The notes: generated by a model from the sequence alone, not told the origin. A stretch of DNA of 64,000 nucleotides from Sporanaerobacter acetigenes DSM 13106 (GCF_900130025.1 NZ_FQXR01000006.1:62001-126000); one strand, 5' to 3'. Shown: positions 44,540 through 55,743, counted from the first letter of the stretch. Made by a program: numbers and translations.

Positions 44540-46378
44540 CTATTTATTCTTTTTAGATTTATATCTCTTTGTACTATCTAATATTCTTTTTCTAATCCTC
44601 AAACTTGTTGGGGTAACTTCAATCAATTCATCCTCTTCTATAAATTCCAATGCTTCTTCTAATGACATGATTTTGGGTGGAGAAAGCCTCAATGCTTCAT
44701 CAGACCCTGAAGCTCTAACATTTGACTGTTGTTTTTTTCTACACACATTTACTTCAATATCATTTCCCTTTGGATTTGAACCAACTACCATTCCCTCATA
44801 TACTTTAGTCCCAGGTTCTACAAAAAGAATTCCCCTATCTTGAGCAGAATATAGACCATATGCTGCTGTCTCACCAGTTTCAAATGAAATTAAAGAACCC
44901 ATAGACCTACTAGGAATATCTCCCTTGTAAGGTTCATACCCATCAAATTCAGTATTCAATATACCATTTCCTTTAGTATCTGTCATGAACTCAGATCTAT
45001 AGCCTATAAGTCCTCTAGCAGGAATAGAAAATATAAGCCTTGCATATCCACCATTAGATTCAGTCATGTGGACAAGTTCACCTTTTCTTTTACCTAGCTT
45101 TTCTATAACTGTCCCAATAAATTCTTGAGGTACATCAATAATTACAGACTCTATTGGCTCATGTTTCTTGCCATTTATTTCTTTAAATAATACTTGTGGT
45201 TTCGACACTTGAAATTCATAGCCTTCTCTTCTCATAGTTTCTATCAATACAGAAAGGTGCAGTTCTCCTCTTCCTGAAACCTTAAAAGCATCTGTAGAGT
45301 CAGTTTCTTCAACTCTCAAGCTGACATTGGTTTGAAGCTCTTTAAATAATCTATTTCTCAAATGCCTTGAAGTAACAAAGTTTCCTTCTTGCCCAGCAAA
45401 AGGACTATTATTTACAGAAAAAGTCATGGACATAGTTGGTTCTGAAATTTTTACAAAAGGCAATGGTTCTGGTGTACTTATATCACAAATAGTATCCCCT
45501 ATATGAATTCCTTCTACACCAGTTACAGCAATGATACTGCCAACTCTAGCCTTTTCTACTTCAACTCTATCCAGTCCTTCAAATTCATATATCTTAGTTA
45601 TTTTAACCTTTTTAACTTTATCTTTTTCCTCATGATTCACTATAATGGCTTCTTGATTTAAACTAATAGTTCCTCTTTCTATTTTTCCGATTCCTATTCT
45701 TCCTACATATTCATTGTAGTCAATAGTTGAAATCAAAACTTGCAATGGTTCTTCCTCGTCACCTTCAGGAGCTGGAATATAGTTAACAATAGTTTCAAAC
45801 AAATCTTTCATGTTCTCCTTTGGAGTATTTATATCAAGAGTTGCCATTTCCTCCTTTGCTGAGGCAAATATAAATGGACATTCAAGCTGATCTTCATTGG
45901 CCCCTAAATCTATGAACAAATCTAGTACTTCATCTATTACTTCATTTGGTCTAGCTTCTGGTCTGTCAATTTTATTTATACATACTATAACTGGCAAATT
46001 CAACTCTAATGCTTTTTTTAACACAAACTTTGTTTGAGGCATGGGCCCTTCAAATGCATCTACTAATAAAACTACTCCATTTACCATTTTTAATACACGT
46101 TCTACTTCTCCTCCAAAATCTGCATGACCTGGAGTATCTACTATATTAATTTTAATATCTCTATAGTATACTGCTGTATTTTTAGAAAGAATTGTTATTC
46201 CTCTTTCTCTTTCAATATCATTAGAATCCATTACTCTATCTTTAACTACTTGGTTTGCTCTAAAGATACCACTTTGTTTTAGAAGTGCATCTACTAATGT
46301 AGTCTTTCCATGATCTACATGGGCAACTATAGCAATGTTTCTAACATCATCTCTTTTTTTATTCATGTTTTTTCCCAC
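44540..46378 (-). CDS. typA: Ribosome-binding translational GTPase TypA/BipA
   Basis: An EF-G-like GTPase linked to stress-dependent 50S assembly. The 612 residues show G1 AHVDHGKTT, the G2 region ERERGITI, G3 DTPGHADFGGEVERV, G4 NKID and G5 SAK, followed by the beta-barrel and EF-G III/V-like domains; the C-terminal domain unique to BipA contains GRGELHLSVLIETMRREG and the SRSMGSLISFETGE stretch. The ATG may be residue 1 or residue 5 (MNKKRDDVRN); GGAAGTGGG is upstream. Transcribed singly with its own terminator. Confidence 0.95.
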   Translation of the reverse strand: MGKNMNKKRDDVRNIAIVAHVDHGKTTLVDALLKQSGIFRANQVVKDRVMDSNDIERERGITILSKNTAVYYRDIKINIVDTPGHADFGGEVERVLKMVNGVVLLVDAFEGPMPQTKFVLKKALELNLPVIVCINKIDRPEARPNEVIDEVLDLFIDLGANEDQLECPFIFASAKEEMATLDINTPKENMKDLFETIVNYIPAPEGDEEEPLQVLISTIDYNEYVGRIGIGKIERGTISLNQEAIIVNHEEKDKVKKVKITKIYEFEGLDRVEVEKARVGSIIAVTGVEGIHIGDTICDISTPEPLPFVKISEPTMSMTFSVNNSPFAGQEGNFVTSRHLRNRLFKELQTNVSLRVEETDSTDAFKVSGRGELHLSVLIETMRREGYEFQVSKPQVLFKEINGKKHEPIESVIIDVPQEFIGTVIEKLGKRKGELVHMTESNGGYARLIFSIPARGLIGYRSEFMTDTKGNGILNTEFDGYEPYKGDIPSRSMGSLISFETGETAAYGLYSAQDRGILFVEPGTKVYEGMVVGSNPKGNDIEVNVCRKKQQSNVRASGSDEALRLSPPKIMSLEEALEFIEEDELIEVTPTSLRIRKRILDSTKRYKSKKNK

Positions 46379-46460
46379 TTCCTATTTTAAAATTACTATT
46401 AATGACTGAACAAAACAATTTTATCATAAATTTTATAAAAAGCAACAAAAAGTACAATTG

Positions 46461-46491
46461 TAAATAGCGGAGGAAATCTCTCCGCTATTTA
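46461..46491 (-). terminator. Terminator of the SLH-domain protein gene
   Basis: A perfect 12-bp stem taaatagcggag / ctccgctattta with a 7-base loop after the SLH-protein stop. Confidence 0.85.
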
Positions 46492-46498
46492 TATATCC

Positions 46499-48574
46499 TT
46501 AATTTTTAAACAAATAATTATACACCATGTTCACTGCATCTTCCCTAGATAGTTCTAATTTAGGCCTCAAGTATCCATTTGAACCTGAAATTATATTTAA
46601 TCCATAGGCAATAGAAACATAGCCCTTTAGTTTATCATCTATTTCATTTGCATCTTTGAACAAATCTTTATAAATTCCATTTATATCCGCTATTTTATCA
46701 TACTTTAGCATTCTTATAATATATTTAATGCTTTCTTCTTTTGTAACAAGTTTTTCTGGATTTTTTTCCTCATCTTTTATAACTCCAGTTTTTATAAGGT
46801 AATTGTACAATTTTTCATCAGAATTTTCATCCTCTAGATCTATATTCTGAGAATTTGATTTAGCTAGTAAATAGAGAAATTCCCTCTGATTTATTTTATC
46901 TTTAGGTTTGAAATTTTCTCCTGGCAAGTCAATACCATGTTCAGCCAATACTAAAATTTTTTCTTTTGCATAAGAATTGTCTATATCCCTGTATCTGGCT
47001 ACCTTTTCTTCCTTAAATGGTCTCCCGTTATAGTCTAGAAATTCTCCAGTTTCTACACTTATATTTAATGGCTTGTCTGATTTTATACAGTAACACAATT
47101 TAATAATTTTATCAGTTTTTTTAGAATTGGCACTATCATTTGCTGTAACATACTTAATCTCCATACCTAAATCCTCAAAGAGTTTCTTATAGGCTTCATC
47201 TATCGATATTTTATTAACTAATTGTGGTATTTCTCCTTTGTGCCAATTCTTATTATAACCTACAATATTTCCATTTTTCCCATCTACATAAACACTTATA
47301 CTATCATCTGCAATATATGCTTCATTGTGTTTTCTAATATAATTAAAACAGTAGATTAAATTGTCTCCACTTTTATCCTCAAAATTCTTATATAATTCAA
47401 CTTCATTATATATTTCAGGATTCATCTTTTTTATATAGTCTTCTGTAATTTTCATAATCTGATCTTTTGATTTATATTCCTTGATGGTATCTTCTTTAGG
47501 AAAAGTAAAATAAAAACTTATGATATCACCAGTTTTGGCATCTAATGATACATCGTATTGATAATGACTATTTTCTTCTTCACCTTTTTGAAAACTCATT
47601 GTCCATGCATATTCATTTTTCTTTTTTATATATGAATATAAATTTATACTGGACAATTTATATTCATCATCTATATTAAGAACTTTTCTTGCACTTTTTT
47701 CTGCTTCCTCACTAGGAATTAGATTTGAAATACTTTTTATAGCCTTACCTTCATCTGGACTTAAGCCTTCCTCGTTAAAGATCATGTCACCTTTTTCTTC
47801 TGTAAAACCCATATAGTCATCATAGCTTACAACTTCACCAGTTTTAGCATCTATTCCTTTATTGTTCTCAAGACCAGTATATACCAAATACATTTTATCA
47901 ATTCCATCTATATAATTTGTTTTGTATACAAGACTTAATCCAATTTTTTCTTTATACAATTCTATAGCTTTATCTAAATTTATCATGTCTTTTGAATCTG
48001 GAAAAGATATTTCTTCATCCCAATTTAAATAATAACTCATGAGTCCACCTGTATTTTTATCTATAGATACATATAAATAATTTTCAAAGTAAGGAATAGC
48101 ATTTTGTACTCTAATAAACTCATAGTTATATTCTGAACTATTTGGATCTATTGGCTTTTGTGATTCATTGTAAATTATACTTTCAGATATTTTAAGATTT
48201 ATATTTTTTATTGCATTCATAGCTATACTCAAACCTTCATCTTTTGATATGCTTGGCAATTTAGACTTTTTGTTTTCATAATTGGGCTTAAATTTGTTGT
48301 AACTGTAAATTGTTCCATCGGATGAAATATTTACATTTATTTCGCCTAATTTACCACTACTATCAATCCAATTTAAATAGAAAAAAGTCTTTCCATCAAA
48401 TGAACTTACATTTGAATTGAATTTATCATATTCATCAGTTATATTAAATAAATTTTTTGACTTAATTATAGCCTCCTCAAGTTTTTTGTTATATTCTGGT
48501 TCCCCATAGGAACTTGTAGGAATCAAGGTAGCAAATAGTATTACAAAAGACAAAAATAATGCTAATTTTTTCAT
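46499..48574 (-). CDS. Secreted YcdB/YcdC-like protein with S-layer homology domains
   Basis: A 691-residue exported protein. A signal peptide (about 1-24, ending in SSYG) is followed by about 480 residues of PepSY/YcdB-type repeats, each with a (D/N)-x-x-(T/N)G-x-(I/L/V)-x-x-Y turn (KNTGGLMSYYLNWD, DAKTGDIISFYF, DGKNGNIVGYNKNW), and then SLH units (about 530-691; RYRDIDNSYAKEKILVLAEHGI, KPKDKINQREFLYLL, RPKLELSREDAVNMVYNYL in pieces). The SLH units should tie it to the cell wall. The repeats are usually thought to inhibit proteases or act as scaffolds; the role is unknown. Confidence 0.83.
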   Translation of the reverse strand: MKKLALFLSFVILFATLIPTSSYGEPEYNKKLEEAIIKSKNLFNITDEYDKFNSNVSSFDGKTFFYLNWIDSSGKLGEINVNISSDGTIYSYNKFKPNYENKKSKLPSISKDEGLSIAMNAIKNINLKISESIIYNESQKPIDPNSSEYNYEFIRVQNAIPYFENYLYVSIDKNTGGLMSYYLNWDEEISFPDSKDMINLDKAIELYKEKIGLSLVYKTNYIDGIDKMYLVYTGLENNKGIDAKTGEVVSYDDYMGFTEEKGDMIFNEEGLSPDEGKAIKSISNLIPSEEAEKSARKVLNIDDEYKLSSINLYSYIKKKNEYAWTMSFQKGEEENSHYQYDVSLDAKTGDIISFYFTFPKEDTIKEYKSKDQIMKITEDYIKKMNPEIYNEVELYKNFEDKSGDNLIYCFNYIRKHNEAYIADDSISVYVDGKNGNIVGYNKNWHKGEIPQLVNKISIDEAYKKLFEDLGMEIKYVTANDSANSKKTDKIIKLCYCIKSDKPLNISVETGEFLDYNGRPFKEEKVARYRDIDNSYAKEKILVLAEHGIDLPGENFKPKDKINQREFLYLLAKSNSQNIDLEDENSDEKLYNYLIKTGVIKDEEKNPEKLVTKEESIKYIIRMLKYDKIADINGIYKDLFKDANEIDDKLKGYVSIAYGLNIISGSNGYLRPKLELSREDAVNMVYNYLFKN

Positions 48575-48587
48575 TTCAACCCTCCTG

Positions 48588-48989
48588 CTATAAATATTTA
48601 ACTGATGTTATTTTGTTTTTTTCTACATAAAATTCATCGCTCAAACCACTAACTATAACAAGACCTCTGCCACTACATTTCAAATTTAAAGGATCATAAG
48701 ACTTCAAATCACATTTGAATCCATTTCCTTCGTCAGTTACCTCAATTCTTATAAAATCATCTTCTACATTAATAAAAATATTTACATACTTATTTCTATC
48801 ATAAGAGTTTCCATGTATAGCACCATTGGCTACAAGCTCATTTAAAATGAGTTTTACATCAAACATTACTGACTCATCTTTAATAACCTTATTCAATTTA
48901 TCCAAAACATCTTCAACGAAATCTTTAATGATATGCAAATCGCTACATACCGTGCCATCAAATTTAAAGGACAAGATAATCACATCCAT
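48588..48989 (-). CDS. Anti-sigma-factor-type ATP-binding protein (RsbW/SpoIIAB-like HATPase)
   Basis: A 133-residue GHKL ATPase without sensor or HisKA domain. N-box ELVANGAIHGN, G1 DEGNGF and G2 SGRGLVIV are visible, matching RsbW/SpoIIAB-like serine kinases that sequester sigma factors. No partner anti-anti-sigma or sigma gene is next to it, so the target is open. No good ribosome site precedes the ATG; GTG 48983, with GATGGAT before it, is an alternative start. It precedes the SLH-protein gene by 13 bases and may be cotranscribed with it. Confidence 0.82.
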   Translation of the reverse strand: MDVIILSFKFDGTVCSDLHIIKDFVEDVLDKLNKVIKDESVMFDVKLILNELVANGAIHGNSYDRNKYVNIFINVEDDFIRIEVTDEGNGFKCDLKSYDPLNLKCSGRGLVIVSGLSDEFYVEKNKITSVKYL

Positions 48990-49177
48990 CTATACTTTAT
49001 TTATAATAAATTAGATAATATCTTAGCAATATGTATTTTACCCCATTGACAAGTCCTTTAATCTAATATTTATATTTTTACTAAACCATAAATATATTAT
49101 ATTACAAATATAAAAGTTTAAAAAGTATTTTTCGGGGTAAAATTTAAAAAGATGATATTATGAAAGGAGTAATGAAT

Positions 49178-49336
49178 ATGGACAGATATGTATGTGGACC
49201 ATGTGGATATGTTTATGACCCGGCTGAAGGAGATCCAGACAATGGTATAGCTGCAGGAACACCTTTTGAGCAATTGCCAGATGATTGGGTTTGTCCAGTA
49301 TGTGGTGCAAGTAAGGATATGTTTGAAAAAGAATAA
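49178..49336 (+). CDS. Rubredoxin
   Basis: A small one-iron electron carrier, 52 residues, with Cys6-x2-Cys9 (YVCGPCGY) and Cys39-x2-Cys42 (WVCPVCGA), plus the conserved [12 protein letters not shown] loop and the DDW aromatic motif. ATG 49178 is chosen, eight bases after GGAG; an ATG two codons earlier (49172) is too close to it. It probably serves oxygen or peroxide detoxification; no partner oxidoreductase is adjacent. Monocistronic, ending at a strong terminator. Confidence 0.95.
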   Translation: MDRYVCGPCGYVYDPAEGDPDNGIAAGTPFEQLPDDWVCPVCGASKDMFEKE

Positions 49337-49344
49337 TACTCTAT

Positions 49345-49375
49345 AGAGCATCAATCTCAATGAGATTGATGCTCT
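49345..49375. terminator. Bidirectional terminator between rubredoxin and engB
   Basis: A perfect 14-bp stem agagcatcaatctc / gagattgatgctct with an aat loop; the engB stop codon is within it. Confidence 0.92.
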
Positions 49376-49965
49376 TTATTTACCATAATAATCTCCTCTA
49401 TTGCCTTCCAAACCTGATCTAAATTCATCCTTTTCTCTGCTGAAAAAGGAATGATGAAATTCCTGTTTTCAATTTGCAATTTTCTTTGAATAATAGTCTT
49501 TTGTTTTTCCCATTGCCCCTTAGATATTTTATCAGCCTTTGTTGCTATAACTATTCCATTAAAACCATAGCTTTTTATCCATTGATACATAAGTGCATCA
49601 TGGTCTCCAGGTTCATGGCGAATATCCACAACAAGCATTATTTCTATAAGGTTTTGTCTGAATTTAAGATACTCTTCAATCATTTGAGCCCATTTTTCTC
49701 TTTGAGTCTTTGATACTTTAGCATATCCATATCCAGGTAAATCTACAAACCTAAAATCTCCATTTATATTATAAAAATTGATAGTTTGAGTTTTCCCAGG
49801 TTTTCCACTAGTTCTTGCCAAATTGTTTCTATTAACTAATGTATTTATCAATGATGATTTACCTACATTTGACTTTCCTGCAAAAGCAATTTCAAATAAA
49901 TTATCTACTGGATATTGAGATTTATTTCCTGCAATAGTTTGAAGCTCTGAACTAATTATTTTCAT
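49357..49965 (-). CDS. engB: Ribosome biogenesis GTPase EngB/YsxC
   Basis: An essential small GTPase for 50S assembly, 202 residues. G1 [13 protein letters not shown]2 [12 protein letters not shown]3 [12 protein letters not shown]4 TKADK and G5 FSA are all visible. The [16 protein letters not shown] start is typical. The gene overlaps the end of lon by 14 bases, a common clp/lon-engB arrangement, so it is probably the last gene of the quality-control operon. Confidence 0.96.
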   Translation of the reverse strand: MKIISSELQTIAGNKSQYPVDNLFEIAFAGKSNVGKSSLINTLVNRNNLARTSGKPGKTQTINFYNINGDFRFVDLPGYGYAKVSKTQREKWAQMIEEYLKFRQNLIEIMLVVDIRHEPGDHDALMYQWIKSYGFNGIVIATKADKISKGQWEKQKTIIQRKLQIENRNFIIPFSAEKRMNLDQVWKAIEEIIMVNKEHQSH

Positions 49966-52312
49966 TTTTATCCTCCACTTCGATCAAAGCATGAAGAAGA
50001 ACTTCTTCCATTTCCTTTACCAATACGAATTCTATTTTCCTTTTCACTTTATCTGGTATTTCTTCTAAATCTTTTTTATTCTCCCATGGAACAATTATTT
50101 TCTCTATTCCCGCCCTGTGGGCAGCTAGTACCTTTTCCTTTAAACCACCAATAGGTAAAACTCTACCTCTTAATGTTATTTCGCCAGTCATGGCCACATT
50201 CTTCGAAATAGGCTTATTGGTTAGAGCTGAAATAACAGCTGTAGCCATAGTAATGCCAGCAGACGGTCCATCCTTTGGTATTGCTCCTTCAGGTACATGT
50301 ATATGGATATCCATTTCTTTATAAAAATTTTCATCTACCCCTAATTTTCCTGAATTTGCTCTTATATAACTAATTCCAGCCATAGCAGATTCCTTCATAA
50401 CATCTCCTAATTGCCCTGTCAACTGTAATTTACCAGTACCTTTCATGCAATTTACTTCTATAGAAAGAATTTCTCCTCCAAATGCAGTCCAAGCAAGACC
50501 TGTAGCTACTCCTATTTCATGTTTTTCTCCTGCTATATCATGTCTGTATTTAGGAATACCTAAATAATTTTCTAAATTTCCTAGAGTAACCCTGACATTA
50601 GAAACATCATCTTCAACTATTTTTTTTGCAGCTTTTCTGCAAATATTGGCAATATTTCTTTCTAAATTTCGGACTCCCGCCTCTCTTGTATAGTTATTTA
50701 TGATATCTCTCATAGCGTGTTCGGAGATAGATAAATTTTCTTCTTTTAAACCATGTTCTTTCAATTGTTTTGGTAATAAATATTTCATGGCAATATTTAA
50801 TTTTTCTTCTTCTGTGTATCCTGGTATTCTTATGACTTCCATTCTATCTAACAATGGTTCTGGAATAGTTGAAGTAGTATTGGCTGTAGTTATAAACATT
50901 ACTTTTGACAAATCAAAAGGAACTTCTAAAAAATGATCTGTAAAAGTATTGTTTTGTTCTGGATCTAGTACTTCTAATAGTGCACTAGCAGGATCTCCCC
51001 TGAAATCGCTGCTTAGTTTATCTATTTCATCAAATAAAAATACTGGATTGTTTGAACCTGATTTTTTTATAAGGCTAATAATTCTTCCTGGCATTGCCCC
51101 TACATAAGTCCTTCTATGTCCTCTAATCTCAGCTTCATCCCGTACACCACCAAGGGACATTCTCACAAAGTTTCGATTCAAAGATTTAGCTATAGATTTA
51201 GCTATAGAAGTCTTTCCAACTCCCGGCGGCCCTACCAAGCACAAAATAGGTCCTTTCATATTGCTTTTAAGCTTTCTTATGGCAATAAACTCAAGTATTC
51301 TCTCTTTTACATCATCAAGTCCATAGTGATCATTATTTAATATATCCCTTGCTTTTTTTATATTTACTTTATCTTTTGTCTCTACATTCCAAGGAAGTTC
51401 AACTATCCAATCCAAATAAGTTCTTATAACTCCAACCTCTGCTGAATTTGGAGATAATTTGTAAAGTCTTTCTACTTCTTTTAATGCTTTTTCTTTGACT
51501 TCCTTTGGCATTTTTGTTTCTTCAATTTTCTTTTTATATTCTTCTACTTCTTCAACTATTTCATCTTCTTCGCCTAATTCGTTTTGAATAGCCTTTATCT
51601 GCTCTTTTAAATAATATTCTTTTTGAACTTTAGTTATCTGTTTTTTTACGCGTTGATTTATTTTTTCTTCAATTTTTAAAATTTCTATTTCTTCTTGAAG
51701 TAAGCTATGAAGTAATTCTAGTCTCTCATAAAAATCAAAAGCCTCTAATATTTTTTGATCATCTTCCGGTTTAAGATAAATATAAGAAGCAATTACATCG
51801 GCAAGTCTACCTGGATCTTCAATTTCAGAAACTGTAAACAATAAATCTGGAGAAACTCTATTGCTAAGTGTTATATATTCCTCAAAGTCTTCAACTACAA
51901 GTCTCATAGCTGCTTCAGTTTTTTTATCAATCTGAAGTTCTTCCCAATCATAGGTAAGTTCTTCGATTTCTGCGGAAAAATAACTTTCTTCTTCTTTAAT
52001 GCTGCTAATCTGTCCTCTATTCAGTCCCTCAACTAATACTCGAATACTTCCTCCAGGCAATTTCAACATTTGCTTGATTTTAGAAACTGTTCCTATATGA
52101 TAAAAATCCTCAATATTTGGCTCATCGATTTTTGCATCTTTCTGAGAACACAAAAATACCAAAGAATCATCTATCATAGCTTTTTCCAATGCATTTATAG
52201 ATTTCTCTCGTCCTACATCAAAGTGAACAACCATATAGGGAAAAACTGTAATCCCTCTCAAGGGTATAAGAGGCATATCCCTATGGTTTACTTTATATGG
52301 GTCTATATTCAT
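49952..52312 (-). CDS. lon: ATP-dependent protease Lon (LonA)
   Basis: A AAA+ serine protease degrading misfolded and regulatory proteins. From the chosen start it has 786 residues: N-terminal LAN domain ([19 protein letters not shown]), a coiled-coil middle part, AAA+ domain ([20 protein letters not shown]) and a protease domain with the Ser-Lys dyad (Ser in [11 protein letters not shown], Lys in [14 protein letters not shown]). The presence of the LAN domain makes it LonA, not LonB. ATG 52312 (MNIDPYKV) has AAAGGAGTG upstream; the frame also opens at 52342. It follows clpX. Confidence 0.96.
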   Translation of the reverse strand: MNIDPYKVNHRDMPLIPLRGITVFPYMVVHFDVGREKSINALEKAMIDDSLVFLCSQKDAKIDEPNIEDFYHIGTVSKIKQMLKLPGGSIRVLVEGLNRGQISSIKEEESYFSAEIEELTYDWEELQIDKKTEAAMRLVVEDFEEYITLSNRVSPDLLFTVSEIEDPGRLADVIASYIYLKPEDDQKILEAFDFYERLELLHSLLQEEIEILKIEEKINQRVKKQITKVQKEYYLKEQIKAIQNELGEEDEIVEEVEEYKKKIEETKMPKEVKEKALKEVERLYKLSPNSAEVGVIRTYLDWIVELPWNVETKDKVNIKKARDILNNDHYGLDDVKERILEFIAIRKLKSNMKGPILCLVGPPGVGKTSIAKSIAKSLNRNFVRMSLGGVRDEAEIRGHRRTYVGAMPGRIISLIKKSGSNNPVFLFDEIDKLSSDFRGDPASALLEVLDPEQNNTFTDHFLEVPFDLSKVMFITTANTTSTIPEPLLDRMEVIRIPGYTEEEKLNIAMKYLLPKQLKEHGLKEENLSISEHAMRDIINNYTREAGVRNLERNIANICRKAAKKIVEDDVSNVRVTLGNLENYLGIPKYRHDIAGEKHEIGVATGLAWTAFGGEILSIEVNCMKGTGKLQLTGQLGDVMKESAMAGISYIRANSGKLGVDENFYKEMDIHIHVPEGAIPKDGPSAGITMATAVISALTNKPISKNVAMTGEITLRGRVLPIGGLKEKVLAAHRAGIEKIIVPWENKKDLEEIPDKVKRKIEFVLVKEMEEVLLHALIEVEDKNENN

Positions 52313-52386
52313 GCTTTCACTCCTTTTATACACATTTATCATTGAGTATTTCCAATTTTAATATTTTCATTTATTATCAACAAAAA

Positions 52387-52407
52387 AGACTCACTAATAT
52401 GTGAGCC
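52387..52407 (-). terminator. Weak terminator after clpX
   Basis: On the minus strand, stem ctcac / gtgag followed by a T run after the clpX stop; short, so readthrough into lon is likely. Confidence 0.5.
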
Positions 52408-52409
52408 CA

Positions 52410-53690
52410 TTAAGATGCTGATTCTTTTTTGCCTGATTTCTTCGCCCTACTTTTTTTCTTCATATCAGAAATAACCAAAGTAGGTTCATTTCCATTCAAA
52501 ATAGTTTCCCTTGTAATAATACATTTTTCTACATCATCTCTTGATGGAATTTCATACATAATATCTAACATAGTTTCTTCTATTATACTTCTAAGCCCTC
52601 TAGCACCTGTTTTTCTTTCTATAGCTTTTTGTGCAATTAGCTCTAATGCACCATCTTCAAATTCAAGTTCTACATCATCTATAGCAAATAGCTCTTTATA
52701 TTGCTTAACCAATGAATTCTTAGGCTCAGTGAGTATTTTTACAAGGGCATCTTCATCTAATTCTTCTAATGTAACCATGACAGGTAATCTTCCTACGAAT
52801 TCTGGAATCAAACCAAATTTCAGTAAATCTTCAGGTTGAACCTGTTTCAAAAGTTCTCCTATATTTGAATTATCCTTACTTTGAATATCTGCCCCAAAAC
52901 CTATAACTTTTTTACTAATTCTACTTTGAATTATCTTATCAAGCCCATCAAAAGCTCCTCCAACTATAAATAATATATTTGTTGTATCTACTTGGATAAA
53001 CTCCTGATGCGGATGTTTTCTGCCACCTTGTGGCGGTACATTAGCTACAGTACCTTCCAATATTTTTAATAATGCTTGTTGAACACCTTCTCCACTGACA
53101 TCTCTTGTTATAGATGGATTTTCTGTTTTTCTTGCTATTTTATCTATTTCATCTATATATACAATGCCTTTTTCTGCTCTCTCTATGTCATAATCTGCAG
53201 CTTGTATTAGCTTAAGAATAATATTTTCTACATCCTCGCCAACATAACCTGCTTCTGTCAGAGAAGTGGCATCTGCTATCGCAAAAGGTACGTTCAAAAT
53301 CTTTGCCAATGTTTGAGCTAACAATGTTTTCCCTGAACCTGTTGGTCCAATCATTATTATATTGCTCTTTTGCAATTCTATATCACTATTTCTAGAATTT
53401 GTACTATTTATTCTTTTGTAGTGATTATATACTGCCACAGCTAATGCTCTTTTTGCTCTCTCCTGTTTAATCACATAATCATCAAGAGTATTTTTTATCT
53501 TTATAGGCTTTGGTAACTCATCTATTTCATATTCAAAACTGTCTTCAAATTCTTCATCTATTATTTCTTGACACAATTCTATACATTCATCACAAATGTA
53601 AACATTGGGTCCAGCAATAAGCCTTCTAACTTGATCTTGAGGTTTCCCGCAAAAAGAACATCTAAGCTGCTTATCATCAAATCTTGCCAT
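52410..53690 (-). CDS. clpX: ATP-dependent Clp protease ATP-binding subunit ClpX
   Basis: The unfoldase partner of ClpP, 426 residues. An N-terminal zinc domain (Cys11, Cys14, Cys33, Cys36), Walker [13 protein letters not shown], Walker [11 protein letters not shown], the RKHPHQEF pore-2 region, sensor 1 [14 protein letters not shown] and the ClpP-binding IGF loop (KKVIGFG). The C-terminus is lysine-rich ([12 protein letters not shown]). It follows clpP by 19 bases in the usual order tig-clpP-clpX-lon. Confidence 0.97.
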   Translation of the reverse strand: MARFDDKQLRCSFCGKPQDQVRRLIAGPNVYICDECIELCQEIIDEEFEDSFEYEIDELPKPIKIKNTLDDYVIKQERAKRALAVAVYNHYKRINSTNSRNSDIELQKSNIIMIGPTGSGKTLLAQTLAKILNVPFAIADATSLTEAGYVGEDVENIILKLIQAADYDIERAEKGIVYIDEIDKIARKTENPSITRDVSGEGVQQALLKILEGTVANVPPQGGRKHPHQEFIQVDTTNILFIVGGAFDGLDKIIQSRISKKVIGFGADIQSKDNSNIGELLKQVQPEDLLKFGLIPEFVGRLPVMVTLEELDEDALVKILTEPKNSLVKQYKELFAIDDVELEFEDGALELIAQKAIERKTGARGLRSIIEETMLDIMYEIPSRDDVEKCIITRETILNGNEPTLVISDMKKKSRAKKSGKKESAS

Positions 53691-53709
53691 TATGACACCT
53701 CACTTAATG

Positions 53710-54294
53710 TTATTTTCTGAATTCTATTACTTCATCTATTATACCATACTTTTTAGCTTCTTCAGCAGACATAAAAAAATCTCTGTCTGTATCATGAGCG
53801 ATTTTATCGTAAGGTTGACCAGTTCTCTCACTTAATATCCTATTTATTTGTTCTCTAGTTTTTACAATTCTTTCAGCATGAATCCTGATATCTTCTGCTT
53901 GACCTTGCATACCACCTAGTGGTTGATGTATCATTATTTCTGCATTTGGCAGTGCAAATCTCTTACCTTTTTCCCCTGCAGCAAGCAAAAATGCACCCAT
54001 ACTTGCTGCCATTCCTATGCATATAGTTGAAACATCTGGTTTTATATATTGAATTGTATCATAAATGGCAAATCCAGAAGTTATAGAACCACCTGGGCTA
54101 TTTATATAAAGCTGAATGTCTTTATCAGGATCTTCTGCTTCTAAAAATAGCAACTGTGCAACTACCAAATTGGCAGTTATATCATTTACTTCTTCGCCAA
54201 GAAATATTATTCTTTCTTTTAGTAGCCTAGAGTAAATATCGTAAGATCTTTCTCCTCTATTGTTTTGCTCGACTACAATTGGAACTAAAGCCAT
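53710..54294 (-). CDS. clpP: ATP-dependent Clp protease proteolytic subunit ClpP
   Basis: The tetradecameric serine peptidase, 194 residues. The triad is Ser98 (GMAASMGA), His123 (MIHQPLGG) and Asp172 (DRDFFMS). The [16 protein letters not shown] and [11 protein letters not shown] stretches are canonical. A 26-bp gap separates it from tig. Works with ClpX directly downstream. Confidence 0.97.
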   Translation of the reverse strand: MALVPIVVEQNNRGERSYDIYSRLLKERIIFLGEEVNDITANLVVAQLLFLEAEDPDKDIQLYINSPGGSITSGFAIYDTIQYIKPDVSTICIGMAASMGAFLLAAGEKGKRFALPNAEIMIHQPLGGMQGQAEDIRIHAERIVKTREQINRILSERTGQPYDKIAHDTDRDFFMSAEEAKKYGIIDEVIEFRK

Positions 54295-54320
54295 ATCATA
54301 CCCCTCCTACTCAATGCTTA

Positions 54321-55610
54321 TTAAATAAATTTAGCATTTGACATTAAAAATTCAATTGTCTTATCTCTCATTATACCCTCTTTAAGGTATTCTAAATCTC
54401 CCAATTTCATATCTTGTTTGAACTTTTCTACATCTTCATGGTTATACTCTACTGCCATTCTTTCTAATTCCTTGTCAAGGTCTTCATCTGAAGCTTGAAT
54501 ATTTTCAGCTTTTGCTACTGCTTCAAGTACTAAGTCACTTTTAACTCTATTTTCAGCATTTGGTCTTATTTGCTCTTTTAAGTCTTCTATACTACTATTT
54601 GTAAGCTCAAAATACCTATCAATTGAAAGTCCTTGCAATCTCAATCTATAGTCAAATTCTCCTATCTCATTTTGAATTTGATTATCTATCATAACTTGTG
54701 GAATATCAACTTCAGATGATTCTACAAGTGCTTTTATAACACTAGTTTCTCTTTCCATTTCTTCTTTATTTTTTGCTTCTTTTTCTAGTCTTTCTCTTAT
54801 ACTATTTTTAAATTCCTCTAATGTGTCATATTCGCTGACATCTTTTGCAAACTCATCGTCAAGAACTGGAAATTCTTTTTCTTTAATATCATTGATAGTT
54901 ACTTTAAAAAGAGCTTCTTCTCCCTTTAGATTTTCCTCAAAATAATCTTCAGGGAATGTTACCTTTACATCAACTAAATCTCCCTTTTTCTTTCCAATAA
55001 GTTGTTCTTCAAATCCAGGAATAAATCTCCCTGCACCTATTTCTAATTCTTGATTTTCTGCTGAACCACCTTCGAACTTTTCTTCCCCTAAGTATCCTTC
55101 AAAATTAATATTTAAAACATCTTTTTCTTTTGCTTCTCTGTCTGAGGCATCTACAAGTCTATAATTCATATCTCTAATATTTTTTAACTCTTCTTCAACA
55201 TCTTCATCTGTAACATTATACTCTACTTTTTCTACTTCTATACTCTTGTACTCACCCAATTTAACTTCAGGTTTTATAGTTACTTCAACTTTAAATATAA
55301 CAGGTTTGCCACTTTCAAGTTGTTCAATATCTACATCTGGAGTATCTACTGGTTCAAGAGACAATTCTTTTATCGCTTCTTCATATGCATCTGGTAATAT
55401 AATATTTAATGCTTCTTCATAAAATACACCTTCACCATAATTCATTTCAATTATTTTTCTTGGTGCTTTACCTTTTCTAAATCCAGGTATATTGAATCTA
55501 CTTCTGTTTTTTAGATATGCTTTTTGAACTGCTTCTTGAAATTTATCTTCACCTATCTCAATTGTAAAGGTAGCTTTGTTGTTTTCTTTTTTTTCTAAAA
55601 CAGAGTTCAT
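54321..55610 (-). CDS. tig: Trigger factor (ribosome-associated chaperone, peptidyl-prolyl isomerase)
   Basis: Binds nascent chains at the ribosome exit. The 429 residues include the ribosome-binding signature NIPGFRKGKAPRKIIE (about 40-55), the FKBP-like domain (about 160-245; INFEGYLGEEKFEGG, GRFIPGFEEQLIGKKKGD) and the helical C-terminal chaperone domain. First gene of the tig-clpP-clpX-lon-engB block; the upstream side is tRNA-Leu on the same strand. Confidence 0.96.
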   Translation of the reverse strand: MNSVLEKKENNKATFTIEIGEDKFQEAVQKAYLKNRSRFNIPGFRKGKAPRKIIEMNYGEGVFYEEALNIILPDAYEEAIKELSLEPVDTPDVDIEQLESGKPVIFKVEVTIKPEVKLGEYKSIEVEKVEYNVTDEDVEEELKNIRDMNYRLVDASDREAKEKDVLNINFEGYLGEEKFEGGSAENQELEIGAGRFIPGFEEQLIGKKKGDLVDVKVTFPEDYFEENLKGEEALFKVTINDIKEKEFPVLDDEFAKDVSEYDTLEEFKNSIRERLEKEAKNKEEMERETSVIKALVESSEVDIPQVMIDNQIQNEIGEFDYRLRLQGLSIDRYFELTNSSIEDLKEQIRPNAENRVKSDLVLEAVAKAENIQASDEDLDKELERMAVEYNHEDVEKFKQDMKLGDLEYLKEGIMRDKTIEFLMSNAKFI

Positions 55611-55743
55611 CTATCTTTTCCTCCTCGTTATCTTTTTATTTATTTCCCATATAGCTAACTCATTATACCATAAAATTATATCATATAAAATATGTATATC
55701 AAATGCATCTTTAATTAAATATTCTTATATTATGTATTATGAA

